From Rattus norvegicus (taxonomy: Eukaryota; Chordata; Mammalia; Rodentia; Muridae), in contig NW_026947408.1 in assembly GCF_036323735.1 (NCBI RefSeq), positions 62,001 through 126,000 on the forward strand: a DNA stretch of 64,000 bases. Direction: 5' to 3'. Under the pieces are notes generated by a model that was not told where the DNA came from, made no database searches, and worked only from the letters and a program-made list of their open reading frames with translations. Below, piece by piece: positions 22,191 to 33,689 of the stretch (position 1 is the stretch's first letter; each line of letters begins with the position of its first letter). Both the position numbers and the translations under genes were made by a program.

Positions 22191-25100
22191 TGTTGGCTAT
22201 TTCCTACTTACATTTTGAATGTTATTCCCTTCCCTGTTTTTCAGTCCATAAGCCCCTTAACCTTTCCCCCTACCCTTCTATAAGGGGTTCACATTCCCAC
22301 CCACGCCCTCCCATGCCTCCCCACATTCCCCTACAGTGGGGCTCCAACTTTGGCAGAAACAAGACTTTCTCATTCCATTGTATCCAGCAAGGCCTTCCTT
22401 TTCTACATCCATTTGGAACCATGGATCAGTCCATGTATAGTGGTTTGGTACCAGGAAGATCTGGTTGGTTAGCATGGTAATTATAATGGGGTTGCAAATC
22501 CCTTCAGATCTTTCAATCCTTTCTTTAATTCCAACAACACAGGTCTGGTACTTGATTCACTAGTTTGCAGATGGCATTTGCCTCTGTATTTGACATATAC
22601 TGTCTATGTCTCTCAGGAGGTATCAATATCCAGTTATTGTCAGCCTGCACTTCTTAGCTTCATCCATCTTATCTAGTTTTTGTGTCTGAATATGCATGGG
22701 CTACATGTGGGACAGGCTCTGAAAAGCAGGTCCTTCAATCTCTGTAATAAACTTTGCCTCCTTATCCCCTCCCATGGGTATTTTGGTTGCCCTTTTAAAG
22801 AAGGAGTGAAGCATCTGCATTTGGTCATCCTTCCTGAGTTTCATGTGGTCTGTGTATTGCATGATGGGTAATTCAAGCTTTTTGGATAATATCTACTTAT
22901 CAATGAATGCATACCAAGTGTGTTTTTCTGTGATTGAGTAACCTCACTCAAGATGATATTTTCTAGTTTATAACATTTGCCTATGAATTTCATGAAGTCA
23001 TTGTTTTGATAGCTGAGTAATATTCTGTACTGCAGATGTACCAATTTTTGTATCCATTCCTCTGTTGAAGTGCATCTGGGTTCTTTCCAGCTTCTGGCTC
23101 TTTTAAATAAGTCTGCTATGACCATAGTCGAATATATTTCTCTGTTGTATGTTGGACCAACTTTGGGTATATGCCCAAGAGAGGTATAGCTGGGTCCTCA
23201 GGTCATGGAATGTCCAATTTTCTGTGGAACCTCAAAAGAGTTGTACCAGTCTTCAATCCCACCAACAAAGGTGGAGTCTTCCTCTTTATCCACATCCTCA
23301 CCAGCATCTCCTGTCACATGAGATTTATATCTTAGCCATTCTGACTGATGTGAGGTGGAATCTCAGATTTGTTTTGATTTTAATTTCCCTGATGACTAAG
23401 GATGTTGAACATTTATTTAGTTGTTTTTTGGCCATTTGATAACCTTCAGCTGAGAATGTTTTGTAATTCACTGTACCCCATTTTCTATAGGGAATTTTTG
23501 CTTTCTAGTGCCTTACTTCTTAAGTTCTTTGTATATTTTGGATATTACCAGCTACCAGATATAGGATTGGTAAAAATCTTATCCCAATCTGTTGATTATA
23601 GATTTGTCCTAATGACAGTATCTTTTGCTGTACAGAAGCTTTGCTATTTTTTGAGGTCCTATTTGTCAATTCTTGATCTTAAATCATAAGTCACTGGTGT
23701 TTTGTCCAGGAAATGTTCTCCAGTGCCCATGAGTTCAAGACTCTTTGGGACCTTTTCTTCTATTAGTTTGAGTGTATTTGGTTTGATGTGGAGGTCCTTG
23801 ATTCACTTGAACTTTAGCTTAGTACATGGTCATAAAAATGGGATAATTTCCATTCTTCTACATGCTGACTTCCAGTTGAACCACCACTCTTTTTGGAAAA
23901 TGCTATGTTACTTCTTTGAATGGTTTTATCTACTTTGCCAAATATCAAATGATAGGTGTGTGGGTTTATTTCTGGGTCTTCAATTCTATTCCACTGGTCT
24001 ATCCATCTGTCTCTTTACCAATACCGTGCAGTAATTATCACTATTGCTCTGTTATACTGCTTGAGTTCAAGGGTGATGATTACGCCAGTTCTTTTATTGT
24101 GAAGTTCTTTTATTGTTGAGGATAGTTTTAAATATCCTGGCTTTTGCTTATTCCACATGAATTTGCAAATGCTGTTTCTATCTCTATTAAAGAAGTACGT
24201 AGGAATTTTGATGGATATTGCATTGAATGTGTACATTGCTTTTGGTAAAATTGTCATCTTTACTATATTAATCCTGTCAATCCATGAGCATGGAAGCTCT
24301 TTCTGTCTTCTGAGATTGTCCTCAATTTCCTTCTTCAGATACTTGAATTTCTTATCATACAGATCATTCACTTTCTTGGTTAAATTTACACCAAGATATT
24401 TTATATTATTTGGGACTATTGTGAAGTGTGTGATTTCATTTTTTCCTTTCTAAGCCTGTTTATTCATTGAGGAGAGGAAGGCTACTGTTATGTGTGAGTT
24501 AATTTTATACCCTGTCACTTTGCTGAAGTTATTTATCAGGTTAAGAAGTTCTCTGGTGGAACTTTTGGGGTCATTTAAGTGTATACTATCATATCATCTG
24601 CCAATAGTGATATTTTGATATGTTCCCTTCCAATTTGAATCCCTTTGTCCCCCTTTTGCTGTCTGAATTCTCTGGCTCTGACATGGAGTCCTGTTTTGAA
24701 TAAGTAGGGAGAGAGTTGGGCAGCCTTGTCTAGTCCCTGATTTAGTGGGATTGCTTCAAGTTTCTTTCCATTTAGTTTGTTGTTAGCTACAGGTTTGCTG
24801 TATATTTCTTACACTATGTTTTTATATGAGCCTTCAATTCGTGATTTTTTCCAGGACTTTTATCCACAAGGGTTGTTGAATTTTGTCAAATGCTTTCTCA
24901 GTATCTAATGAAATTACCATGTTCTCCTTATCTTTGAGTTTGTTTACATGTTGGATTACATTTATGAATTATCCTATATTAAACCATCCTTCCATCCCTG
25001 GTTTCAAGTCTACTTGATCATGATGGATGATTTTTTTGATGTGTTGTAATATTCAGATTGCAAGAATTTTATTGAGTATTTTATCATCAATATCCATAAG

Positions 25101-26330
25101 GGAAATTGGTCTGAAGTCCTCTTTCTGTGCTGAGTCTTTTTGTGGGTTAGGTATAAGAGTAATTCTGGATTCATATAAGGAATGTGGTAGTGCGCTGTCT
25201 GTTTCAATTTTGTGGAAGAGTTTGGACAGTTTTAGTATGATGTCTTCTAAGAAGGTCTGATAGAATTCTACACTGAACCCATCTCGACCTGGGCTCTGTT
25301 TGGTTGGGAGACTTTTAATAACTGCTTCTATTTCTTTAGGAGTTATGGGGTTGTTTAGATAGTTTATTTATTCCGGATTTTCTTTGCTACCTGTTATCTG
25401 TCTACTAAATTGTCCATTTCCTCCAGATTTTGCAGTTTTGTTGAATATAGGCTTTTATAGTAGAATCTGATGATTTTTTTTAATTACTTCAGATTCTGTT
25501 CTTGTGTCTCCGTTTTCCTTTCTGATTTTGTTAATTTGGGTGCAATCACTTTGAACTCTGATTAGTTTGGCTAAGGGTTTATCTATCTTATTGCTTTTCT
25601 CAAAGAAAAAGTTCCTGCTTTTGTATCGTCCTTTTCATTTCTACTTTGTTGATTTCAGCTCTGAGTTTGATAATTTCCTGCTTTCTACCCCCCTTGGCCT
25701 TACTTAGTTCTTTTTGTTCTAGAGCTTTTACATGTGCTATCAAGCTCCTGACATATTCTCTCTCTTGTTTCTTTTCACAAGCACTCAGAGCTATAAGTTT
25801 CCCTCTTAGCTCTTCTTTCAATCTATCACATATGTTTGGGAATGTTGTATCTTCATTATTCATTAATTTCTAAGAAGTCTTTAATTTCTTTCTTTATTTC
25901 TTCCTTGATCATGTTGTCAGGGAGTAAAGCATTTTTAAATTTCAGTGTATATGTGGGCTTTCTGTCAATATTGTTATTGTTGAAGACCAGTCTTAGTGTG
26001 TGGTGATCTGATAGAATGCCTGGGATTATTTCTATTTCCCTGTATTTGTTAAGGTCTGTTGAGGGACCAATTATGTGGTCAATTTTGAAGAAAGTTCCCT
26101 GAGGTTATGAGAAGAATGTATATTCTTATTTTTTAGGATGGAATGTTCTATAAATATCTGTTAAATCCATATGTTTTATAACTTCTATTACTTTCTCCAC
26201 ATCTCTCTTTAATTTCTGTTTCTAGGATCTCTCCAGTGATGAGGGTGGGGTGTTGCAATCTCCTACTATTATCACGTCAGGTGCAATGTGTGCTTTTAGC
26301 TTTAGTAAGATTTCTTTTATGAATCCTCAG
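22190..26330 (-). mobile_element. 5'-truncated L1, antisense, about 4.1 kb
   Basis: On the minus strand this is a 3' UTR (22190 to about 22887) preceded by most of ORF2 (about 22888-26330). The 3' end reads as the complement of 'aatgtaagtaggaaatagcc', and the interior carries many ORF2 landmarks also seen in the + strand L1 at 60-64 kb. The element stops inside the endonuclease-encoding part of ORF2, so ORF1 and the 5' UTR are absent. Divergence from the 58-64 kb element is clear but moderate, implying an older subfamily. The (GA)-rich tract on its 3' side stands where a poly(A) tail is expected. Confidence 0.92.
22888..26330 (-). pseudogene. L1 ORF2 remnant (endonuclease part, RT, Cys-rich end)
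   Basis: Minus-strand frames at 22841-23125, 24015-24371 and 25600-25863 encode successive parts of ORF2p. The first is a C-terminal piece containing KEPRCTSTEEWIQK. The second is a post-RT piece with RRQKELPCSWIDRINIVKM. The third is a region N-terminal to the RT containing LRGKLIALSACEKKQERE and KGGRKQEIIKLRAEINKVE. The pieces lie in different frames with intervening stops, so the gene is dead. ORF2p normally supplies the endonuclease and reverse transcriptase for target-primed insertion. Confidence 0.9.
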
Positions 26331-27320
26331 GATCTCTCATTAATCATTTTTATCGAACAAATCCAAATGTAAATATAACATTCTGGTTCTTGAGTTGATA
26401 TTCTGGAAATTTAACTGGAAGAGGCAAGGACTCACTCTCTAACTAGAGAGCTACCTATACAAATAAAGAAACTACTAATGAAAAGGAAGTTGCTTTAAAA
26501 TATTTCAAATTAAAAAATGTAGTCATTTTCTGTGTTGGCTGTGGGAAGGTTGTTTATTTGTTTTTGTTTGTTTGTTTTAATTTAATGTTGAGAAATATTT
26601 AAAGTACATCAAAATAAGTGTGAAATGCATCACAATAGAATCCTATGCATTCCAGCATTTTTTTTACAAGAGCAGAGTCCACTGAGAGGTCAAGTATGTA
26701 CAACACCATTCCTGCTTCATAATTGTCAGAGCTTTAAGTCTAACCCTATATTCTCTACATTTAGATTTTTATAAATTTTGCTTGATTAGGTCAGATCTAA
26801 TCTAATAGATCTAATAAGCTCTTATAACTGACTATGTCCCCTGCACTCCTGAGAAAACCATTTATTGTTTTAATTTTTTTTTTGGTTCTTGTTTTGGGGA
26901 GCTGTGTTTTTCATTAAGATCAATAGAAAATTAATCTACTGATCAATTAGTGAATAGAAAGGAAAATTATGTATTATGGAGAAAAATTTCCCAAAATGCA
27001 GTGTACACAAGTGTAAAACTAAATGTTTGTGTGTAGACATGCATACATGCTCATGAACCATGTAGCTTACAAGCATTCCACACCCGATCAACTTAAGTGA
27101 TTTGGGAAATTAACTTATTCACACAGAAGAAAACTCATGGGGAATACATTTTTTTCTTAGCCATGTTTATAAGTGACCAAATGGTGAAGGAGGATGTAAA
27201 CAAATACTATTATCCTTCATTGTTTTAAGTCATGTACAATCTCTACATGCTCTTATTCTATTGTGTTTCTCTGTGTCTCAGTCTCTGCATGAATATATAG
27301 GAACACTTGTGTATGTGGCA
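26331..27320. other. AT-rich DNA, nothing recognised
   Basis: Unassigned. A local 'agatctaatctaatagatct' run near 26795 is a small imperfect repeat. No gene is supported. Confidence 0.5.
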
Positions 27321-27327
27321 TAAGAGT

Positions 27328-27449
27328 GTGTGTGTGTGTGTTGTGTGTGTGTGTGAGTGTGTGTGTGTCTTATATTGTATTTATGTTCATAGGTGTAATG
27401 TTTATTTATTTATAATTTGGAAATACTGAAACCCACATTTGATTTGTGG
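27328..27449. repeat. (GT)n plus 85-bp block, first copy
   Basis: A GT tract (about 27328-27368) is followed by 'cttatattgtatttatgttc ...' to 'acccacatttgatttgtgga'. The same GT-plus-block arrangement recurs at 27968-28085 with a few differences, so this is a short direct duplication. Confidence 0.85.
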
Positions 27450-27964
27450 ATCAACTATGTGCAGATCTACTCACATAGCTCAGACATTTCATTATACAGG
27501 TGAATAGAGAGAGAGCCTAAGAGGATGGAGATATCTCCTAAACTACTCTTGTCAGAAAAAAAGTGGTTTATCTTTTGGCAAGAAAACCCAAACTTCCACA
27601 AAGACATATACACTCCATAAAACAGAAAAGGACATCTCATGTGAAAGGAAAAGTTATCAGACTGGGAGAAAAATGAGTTTGCCACATTCCAATATTTGAG
27701 GGACATGAGACTGATCTTCAGAAGATATAATGGGAAGGGACAGGCAGAATCCCCAAGGAACCAAACTATGCTAAACACTGGAGCTTCTCATTACATGAGA
27801 GGTCAGAGATTAATAAGGATGGTAAACATAATGATAAGAACTTTGCAGTCCATATTCAGTCTCCGTATAAGGCTACAATGTGAAAAAGATGAAAAGTAGT
27901 CACCACCAAAGTGCTAACAGAGCTACTTTAGCAGTTACATTGTGAATAACAAAGTGTAACTATA

Positions 27965-27967
<3 letters not shown>

Positions 27968-28004
<37 letters not shown>

Positions 28005-28085
28005 TTATATGGTATTTATGTCCATAGGTAACATGTTTATTTATTAATAATTTGGAAATACTGAAACCCACATTTGATTTTGGAA
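27968..28085. repeat. (GT)n plus 85-bp block, second copy
   Basis: A GT tract (about 27968-28003) followed by 'cttatatggtatttatgtcc' and 'ttggaaatactgaaacccac'. It is the partner of the block at 27369-27449, offset by about 635 bp. The DNA between the two is not itself repeated. Confidence 0.85.
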
Positions 28086-28280
28086 GAGAAGAATTATATT
28101 TGAAAACAAACAAGGCTGTACTGGAACTGAACAATTTTCCATGTAAGTAAGCACACAGCAGGTGCCATATGCAAAAGTGAGCAAAGAAGAAGGAACTGTA
28201 TACATACTATGTGTACAGAAATACAGGTAGTTTGGTGGAATTCTAAGATGTTTAGATGAAAGAATAGGACGGAATTCTTA

Positions 28281-28385
28281 TCAAGCCAGGCATCATGTTT
28301 GCTCTTAGAATACTCACATTCAAGAGTCTGAGGGACGAAATTAGGAATTTCAGGTTAGCCTAGACTACATATGAAGACAACACAT
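28281..28385 (+). mobile_element. Diverged B1-type SINE
   Basis: 'aagccaggcatcatgtttgc' followed by 'gaatactcacattcaagagt', 'aggaatttcaggttagccta' and 'gactacatatgaagaca' matches the order of a B1 (7SL-derived) SINE in sense orientation, including the G-C-C-rich head and the 'ggttagcctagactacat' centre. It is old and lacks a clean poly(A) tail. Confidence 0.65.
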
Positions 28386-29320
28386 ATTTTATTATTTTTT
28401 ATTTATTTAAATCAATAGTTTGATTGATAGAATATCATGAACAATATTAAGAAAACAGAAATTTCATGCCTACACAGTGATACTCCTGCTAAGATAACAT
28501 GTTCAATAAAGAGACAGGAACTATTCAGTTACAAATACCAGCTGTCATATTGAAGGTTGTGACATGAGTGGTATGGTGTTGTTTGCTTGATCCTTCTTCA
28601 CTTTCAAGGCTCATTTTACACACCTTAAAAAGCTTCTCTGACTACCTCGTTACTGTGCAGACATCGAGATGTGCCTTGCCTTTTCTATGTATTAAAACCA
28701 GTAATCATTTATTTATCAAATGATTATTTGATTTTACTTTATCTTCAAAAATAATGAGTCTTGAAGAAATGATACCTTTACTGTGTGAGTTTGAATATTC
28801 ATCATAGCAATCAGAGAATAATCGGGGCCCAACACACACACAGGGTGGTTGGAGAGACTATAACTGTGGCAACAAGTAAGCATAGTAACGAGTGGGTTGA
28901 TCTGTTTTTCTGCATAACATTGATAACTAGTTAATGATAAGAATGGGTAAAAAAATGAGATAAAGTAAAGGTTTTCTTTACCTTAATTTGAATGATTGCC
29001 TATACAGCATGTGAAACTGAACTCAGACCCATGGTAAAGCTTCTGCCTGAGCTTCATTAGTGCCACAACTACAAGTGTGCACCATCTTTGTAAATATTTT
29101 GACACTTGGCTCAATGCTTAGCACACTTTGGAAAATCCCCTGGTGTTAAGAAAGAAAGTATTAGATATGAAAATCTATGATAATAAATCACTTCTAAGCT
29201 TTGATTTTTGTGACTACAGAGAAAGACTTTGACTCTGATGTAAGTGAGTGTCTAAAAGTATTAAAAAATTAATATCTTTTATCTGCAAGAATCCTTCTAA
29301 TGGCTTACTGCTATCTTCCA
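28386..29320. other. AT-rich DNA upstream of the olfactory-receptor pseudogene
   Basis: No gene or repeat recognised. A pyrimidine-rich stretch with 'cttccag' lies at 29313-29320 immediately before the pseudogene. It resembles the splice acceptor usually found upstream of single-exon olfactory-receptor coding sequences, but this is only suggestive. Confidence 0.45.
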
Positions 29321-29324
29321 GGAG

Positions 29325-29946
29325 ATGAGTTTCAATTGTGTCAATTGCTCTTTGTGGCAGGAGAAGGGCTTGTCTGTCAAATACTTTGAGATTCCTGGAG
29401 AATGCTTCATCCTGTTCACCCTCATTCTGCTCCCATATCCTTTGCTATCTACATTAGTCCATCTCTACACACTGCCATGTACTTCTTTCTGGCGAACTTA
29501 TGTATCCTGGAAATTGTTTACACTGTCTCTGTCATACACAATTTATGGAGAGCCTTGTAAGTGAGATCTGAGTAATCTCTCTGGAGGGATGTGTCACACA
29601 GATGTTGTTCTTCACAATTTTAGGTATAACAAAGTGCTGCCTATTGGCAGCCATGGCCTTTGGCCACTGTATGGCCCCACTTCACTATTCAACCCAAATG
29701 AGTCATGAGTTATGTGTCCATTTGGCATTTTTTTCATGGGGAATAGGTTGCCTTGTAGGGTTGGGACAAAACTACTTGAGACCCAAATCTAACCACCCAC
29801 AAGGAGTTGATGAATTCTTGCTCATCTTCCATACCACTGTGACATCCATGCTGAACCCCATCACATATACCTTAATGAACCAAGAAGTCAAGGCAGCACT
29901 GAGAAGAACTCTGGGTCTGATGAAAGTTCTGATAATAAGAAGGTAA
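29325..29946 (+). pseudogene. Olfactory receptor pseudogene (family 10-like)
   Basis: This is a broken class II olfactory receptor, a seven-transmembrane odorant GPCR that is normally a single exon of about 310 codons. Frame 1 starts MSFNCVNC and covers the N terminus and TM1 (GECFILFTLILL). A frameshift then puts the TM2 hallmark in another frame (HTAMYFFLANLCILEI from about 29468). In a third frame from about 29575 come ISLEGCVTQMLFF and GITKCCLLAAMAFGHC, where the DRY motif is lost and about four residues before PLHYST are missing. The TM4 start is followed directly by NYLRPKSNH and the TM7 motif MLNPITYTLMNQEVKAALRR, so about TM4 to TM6 (roughly 300 bp) is deleted. The GCVTQM, LRPKS and NPITYTL signatures favour OR family 10; the subfamily is not resolved. 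Confidence 0.9.
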
Positions 29947-29949
29947 TTA

Positions 29950-30535
29950 AAGATCCCAAAGTGCTTTTTAAAAAGGTGCAAAGTCTGTGAAAACAAAACA
30001 AAACAAAATCCCTTTGGTCTTTCTTTCTGTCTTGAAACAAACTTTTAGAAACATAACTTTGTTTTAGTGTGTTCCCTTTGTTCCCCACCATGCTTAATTG
30101 CAAACAATTGTAATATATGTTTGCTACTAAATTACTTTAGTAGATTAGTCCAGTACTTAAATGTTTTCATCCGGGCAGCGTTTAAACCACATGCTAATGT
30201 CTCAGGGTCCTTGAAAATTCTCTGTACCCATTCTTAGCTATTTGGAAATCTTCCACAAATTGTTTGCAAATGATCTCAACTCATTGTGCTACAATTCCAT
30301 ATTCCTCAGTACATGTAAATTCATTGCATTGGACTGGAACTGCTAAGTAGTTCTCGGGACAGTGAATTGTTAGGCTCTGCTTTGTGTAACATTTGGTCAG
30401 TCCCTACTTCAGTTCTGGGCACCCAGGCCCTATGATCTTAGAACAGGAGTAGTCTTTCCCCCACTTTTTGATCTATAGGGCAGTGGTAAAGAATTTCAGC
30501 CAGATGTTTCTCAACATAAATATCATAGTTTCAGA
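29950..30535. other. Unassigned DNA downstream of the pseudogene
   Basis: Nothing recognised beyond a short (AAAAC)n-like run at about 29990-30010. Confidence 0.5.
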
Positions 30536-30537
30536 TA

Positions 30538-30582
30538 AACACACACATACACACATGCACAGACTCACACACAAACACACAC

Positions 30583-30622
<40 letters not shown>
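30538..30622. repeat. (CA)n microsatellite
   Basis: An interrupted CA tract, pure at about 30586-30618. Confidence 0.95.
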
Positions 30623-30623
<1 letters not shown>

Positions 30624-32465
30624 AGCATGCATGAACACATTATACAAGAATTGATGTGGGTTTAAAAGTGACAGAATACAAATAGAAAAGCCGGCTAGTG
30701 TCAGATAATTAGATTCAGGTTGCTATTAAACAAGAAAATGAAATAACGTAAAATTAGAATTTGAGTCTTTAGAAATATATTGAAACAAAAATAAAATTCC
30801 ATTTAAGTGTGCTGAAAATATGGAACACATTAAAAAAATCACCATGACACTAAAACTACAGTATTGTTTTAGGCATGAGTCACCCAACCAGAAAGACAAT
30901 AATTATATTCTCCTCGGACTTATTGTTCTGAGTGTACTTATAAGCAGTAAGGACCATTCAGGTCAAAATGTTGGTTAAAAAAATGACTGAGATGCTACAA
31001 ACAAGTCCTAAAATTTTGAAGAGACATACAGTCTTTCCACAGGCATTAAGTAATTCTCCTATTATTTCTATTACTTTAAAAAGAATTACAAAAGAAAATA
31101 CATTAAAATATTTTAACTATGAAAGGAAAATAATTTAAAATAATTTCATTGCTACATAATTGGGTGTTGTTAAGATGACAGGCATCCTCCTAATGTATAA
31201 CTGCGATAAGTAAAGCAAAAAACACTTTTTGGTATCTGTGTCAAATACATATAATCTCAACCTATAAGAGAAAAACAACTGGACAAATCCAAATTCAGAG
31301 ACATTTCAGCAAAGTATTTTTCTTCAAAGGTGTAGTCACATAAGATAAAAATAGTAATGAATTATCACAGAATAGAATAACATAAGATATGTAATAACTA
31401 AATGTCAACTGGATTTCTGGATTGAAAATGGGCATAGATAGTGTACAGTTCTAGAAACATTGTTATTATGATTTGATCAACCTACAAAATTACTTTTAAC
31501 ATTTTTTTCAATTTTCTAATTTTTTGAGAATTAGTCATTAGATTGATTAAAGTATATAAAATTTAGTAATTAGGTTACGATATAAAACCATACTGTTTCC
31601 TATCAATTAAATCTCCTTTTCCTGTATTGTTTGAATTCTGCTTTATTTTTTGTATTGATTCATATTATTAATTTATTTATGTCTCAAATGCTGTCATTTT
31701 TCCTGTTTTCCCCCACAGATTCCCTTAACCCAATCACCATCCTTTTCTGATTTCTTCTTTCAAAGAGTCAAAACAACAGGAGTTATAAGGCATGTTCAGT
31801 CCCTGAATAGCTGTTCATATGGCCATGCATTTGAAAATCTACAACATTGATAATGCAGACATCAGGAAATATCATTCAAAAATGATCTTCAAATATTAAA
31901 TAATCTCCACTTTTCAGCTAACAACTATCAGCTTTACAAAACAGGAAGAATCCAAGAGGAAAAATATCCTTGTAATCTACGTAGATAAAATTGATCAGAT
32001 AAGAAGGAAATCAGAGAGCAACCTTCCTGGATTCAACACAAGAGAGCCTCAGTTCCTGTAGTGTATTCGGTATGAGTTTATAGAGTTTATGGGTTAATAC
32101 CTGGAAATGAACTCCTACAAAAACCAACAACAAACAGACCACAAACTGAAATATTTATAAAAGCCAAACAAATATGTGGAAAGTATTATTTTCAGCTCTA
32201 TATGAGAATACTAATGTTTAATTGTATATTAATAAAATTTTAATTTAATAACTGCATATTTTATTGCAAATTTTTAAATAAATAGATTTTAAGTGACTCA
32301 TGTGATCATTAACCTTAGTGGCTTTGATTGCATTATAGATCAATAAAGTGTTTATTTGACTGTGTTTATCACTATGAATATTCACCAAAATCAAATTATG
32401 TGAACCAGGAACTGCTCTTCTGTTTTCATAGTTTTTGTTGTACATATGTTAGAGTTTTATCTGCT
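30623..32465. other. AT-rich DNA, nothing firm recognised
   Basis: About 1.8 kb without a supportable gene. The region 31665-31740 ('gtctcaaatgctgtcatttt', 'cctgttttcccccacagatt') could be a decayed antisense L1 3' end, but the match is too short to claim. Confidence 0.45.
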
Positions 32466-32467
32466 TA

Positions 32468-32612
32468 TTCGTGTGTGCAATACATTCATGCCTAGTGTCC
32501 AGGAGGTTTAAGAGGGTGTGAGATTCCATGATGCTGAAATTACAGCCACTTGTGAACTGTCACTTGGGAGCTAGGGTTCGGTCCTGAATTCTCTTGAAGA
32601 ACACATAATGTT
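32468..32612 (+). mobile_element. B3/B2-type SINE
   Basis: 'cctagtgtccaggaggttta', 'agagggtgtgagattccatg', 'gaaattacagccacttgtga', 'gggagctagggttcggtcct' and 'ctcttgaagaacaca' follow the order of the B3/B2 SINE body. It is diverged, and no target duplication is evident. Confidence 0.7.
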
Positions 32613-32732
32613 ATTAATCACCAAATCATTTCTTCATCTTAAGCAAATGCCACTTCTTTGTAAATATAGTTCCTAAGCTGTCCTGTCTTCACCATAGACC
32701 ACTGTTTTCTCAAATGTGATAATTTATTAAAC

Positions 32733-32890
32733 ACACACCCACCTGCTTCTTACCTTCATATATATTCACACAAACACACATACAAACAGAAACACACACA
32801 CTCACACACAGAGACACATGCACAACTGCTCTTACCTTCAAGTTTACTTACATACTTACTTACACACACACACACACACACACACACACC
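32733..32890. repeat. Interrupted (CA)n microsatellite
   Basis: CACACA tracts at about 32733-32822 and 32861-32889, separated by CTTACATA-type sequence. The phrase 'cctgcttcttaccttcaa' occurs (with a small change) beside each tract, so a small local duplication is involved. Confidence 0.9.
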
Positions 32891-32924
32891 TGCTTCTTAC
32901 CTTCAAGTAGACTTAGTTATTTTC

Positions 32925-33203
32925 ACATTAATTTGTTTATTTATTCACTTTACATGCTGCACCCTGCCCCCCTCCAGTTCACCCCTCTCACAATCCTTTG
33001 CCCATCCCTTTCTCTTTAGAGCAGGAGGGGAACCCTCGGGTAGCTCCTCCCCTTGCATATCCAGTCTCTATGATCACATCTGCTGATACTGAGGCCAGAC
33101 ACAGCATCCTAGATGGATTGGGGTGGGGAGCTAGAAGTGATTTCCAGAAAGAGGCAGAGAGCTGGGGTAAGAGATGCCCATTAATCAATGGGTGTTTCCT
33201 TAG
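32925..33203 (-). mobile_element. Lx-like L1 3' UTR end, antisense
   Basis: It begins with an A/T-rich end ('atttgtttatttattcactt'), then 'acatgctgcaccctgccccc', 'gtctctatgatcacatctgc', 'ctgaggccagacacagcatc'. This is the reverse complement of the older murine L1 3' terminus. The small minus and plus frames here are by-products. Confidence 0.65.
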
Positions 33204-33204
33204 C

Positions 33205-33660
33205 TGAGAATCACAGTCTCAGTGATATGGACCTAAAGAAACCATCTGCTGTCGCCAGAGAGCAACCCAAATGGAATGATAAAGAGACACCAACTTTAGA
33301 CACAAAATTCATTCTGACCACAAGAAATGAAAGGGCTGTGCATAGAGAAGATAGTGAAAAATGATCAACCAATGGTTAGTGCAGATTGAGACCCACCCCA
33401 TGGATGAGCACCGATCCCTTACACTATTAATATGACTCTGTTATGCTTGCAGACAGCAGTCTAGCATGGCTTCCCTCTGTGAGATTCCACTAAGCTGCTG
33501 ACTCAGACAGAAGCAGGCATCATCTAGTCAAACCACGGTGGAGCTTGGGGACTCTGATGGAAGAAGAGAATGAAAAGGATTATGGCCTCTAAGGATATAG
33601 GCACTCCACAGGCTTTGTCTTCATGCAGGTACCGAACAGCTAGTATTGGGCCTTCCCAAA
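33205..33660 (+). mobile_element. Lx-like L1 3' UTR fragment, sense
   Basis: 'gacccaccccatggatgagc', 'acactattaatatgactctg', 'atgcttgcagacagcagtct', 'tgactcagacagaagcagg' and 'ataggcactccacaggcttt' give the sense strand of the same 3' UTR family that appears antisense at 33690-34500. The two copies therefore form an inverted pair. Confidence 0.65.
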
Positions 33661-33689
33661 ACATGCTGTCTGTAGATGGGATATTTGTT

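Noticed and set aside
29602..29946. 114-codon frame considered as a short functional receptor
   Set aside because: It starts inside TM3 and joins TM4 to TM7 directly, so it cannot form a seven-helix receptor.
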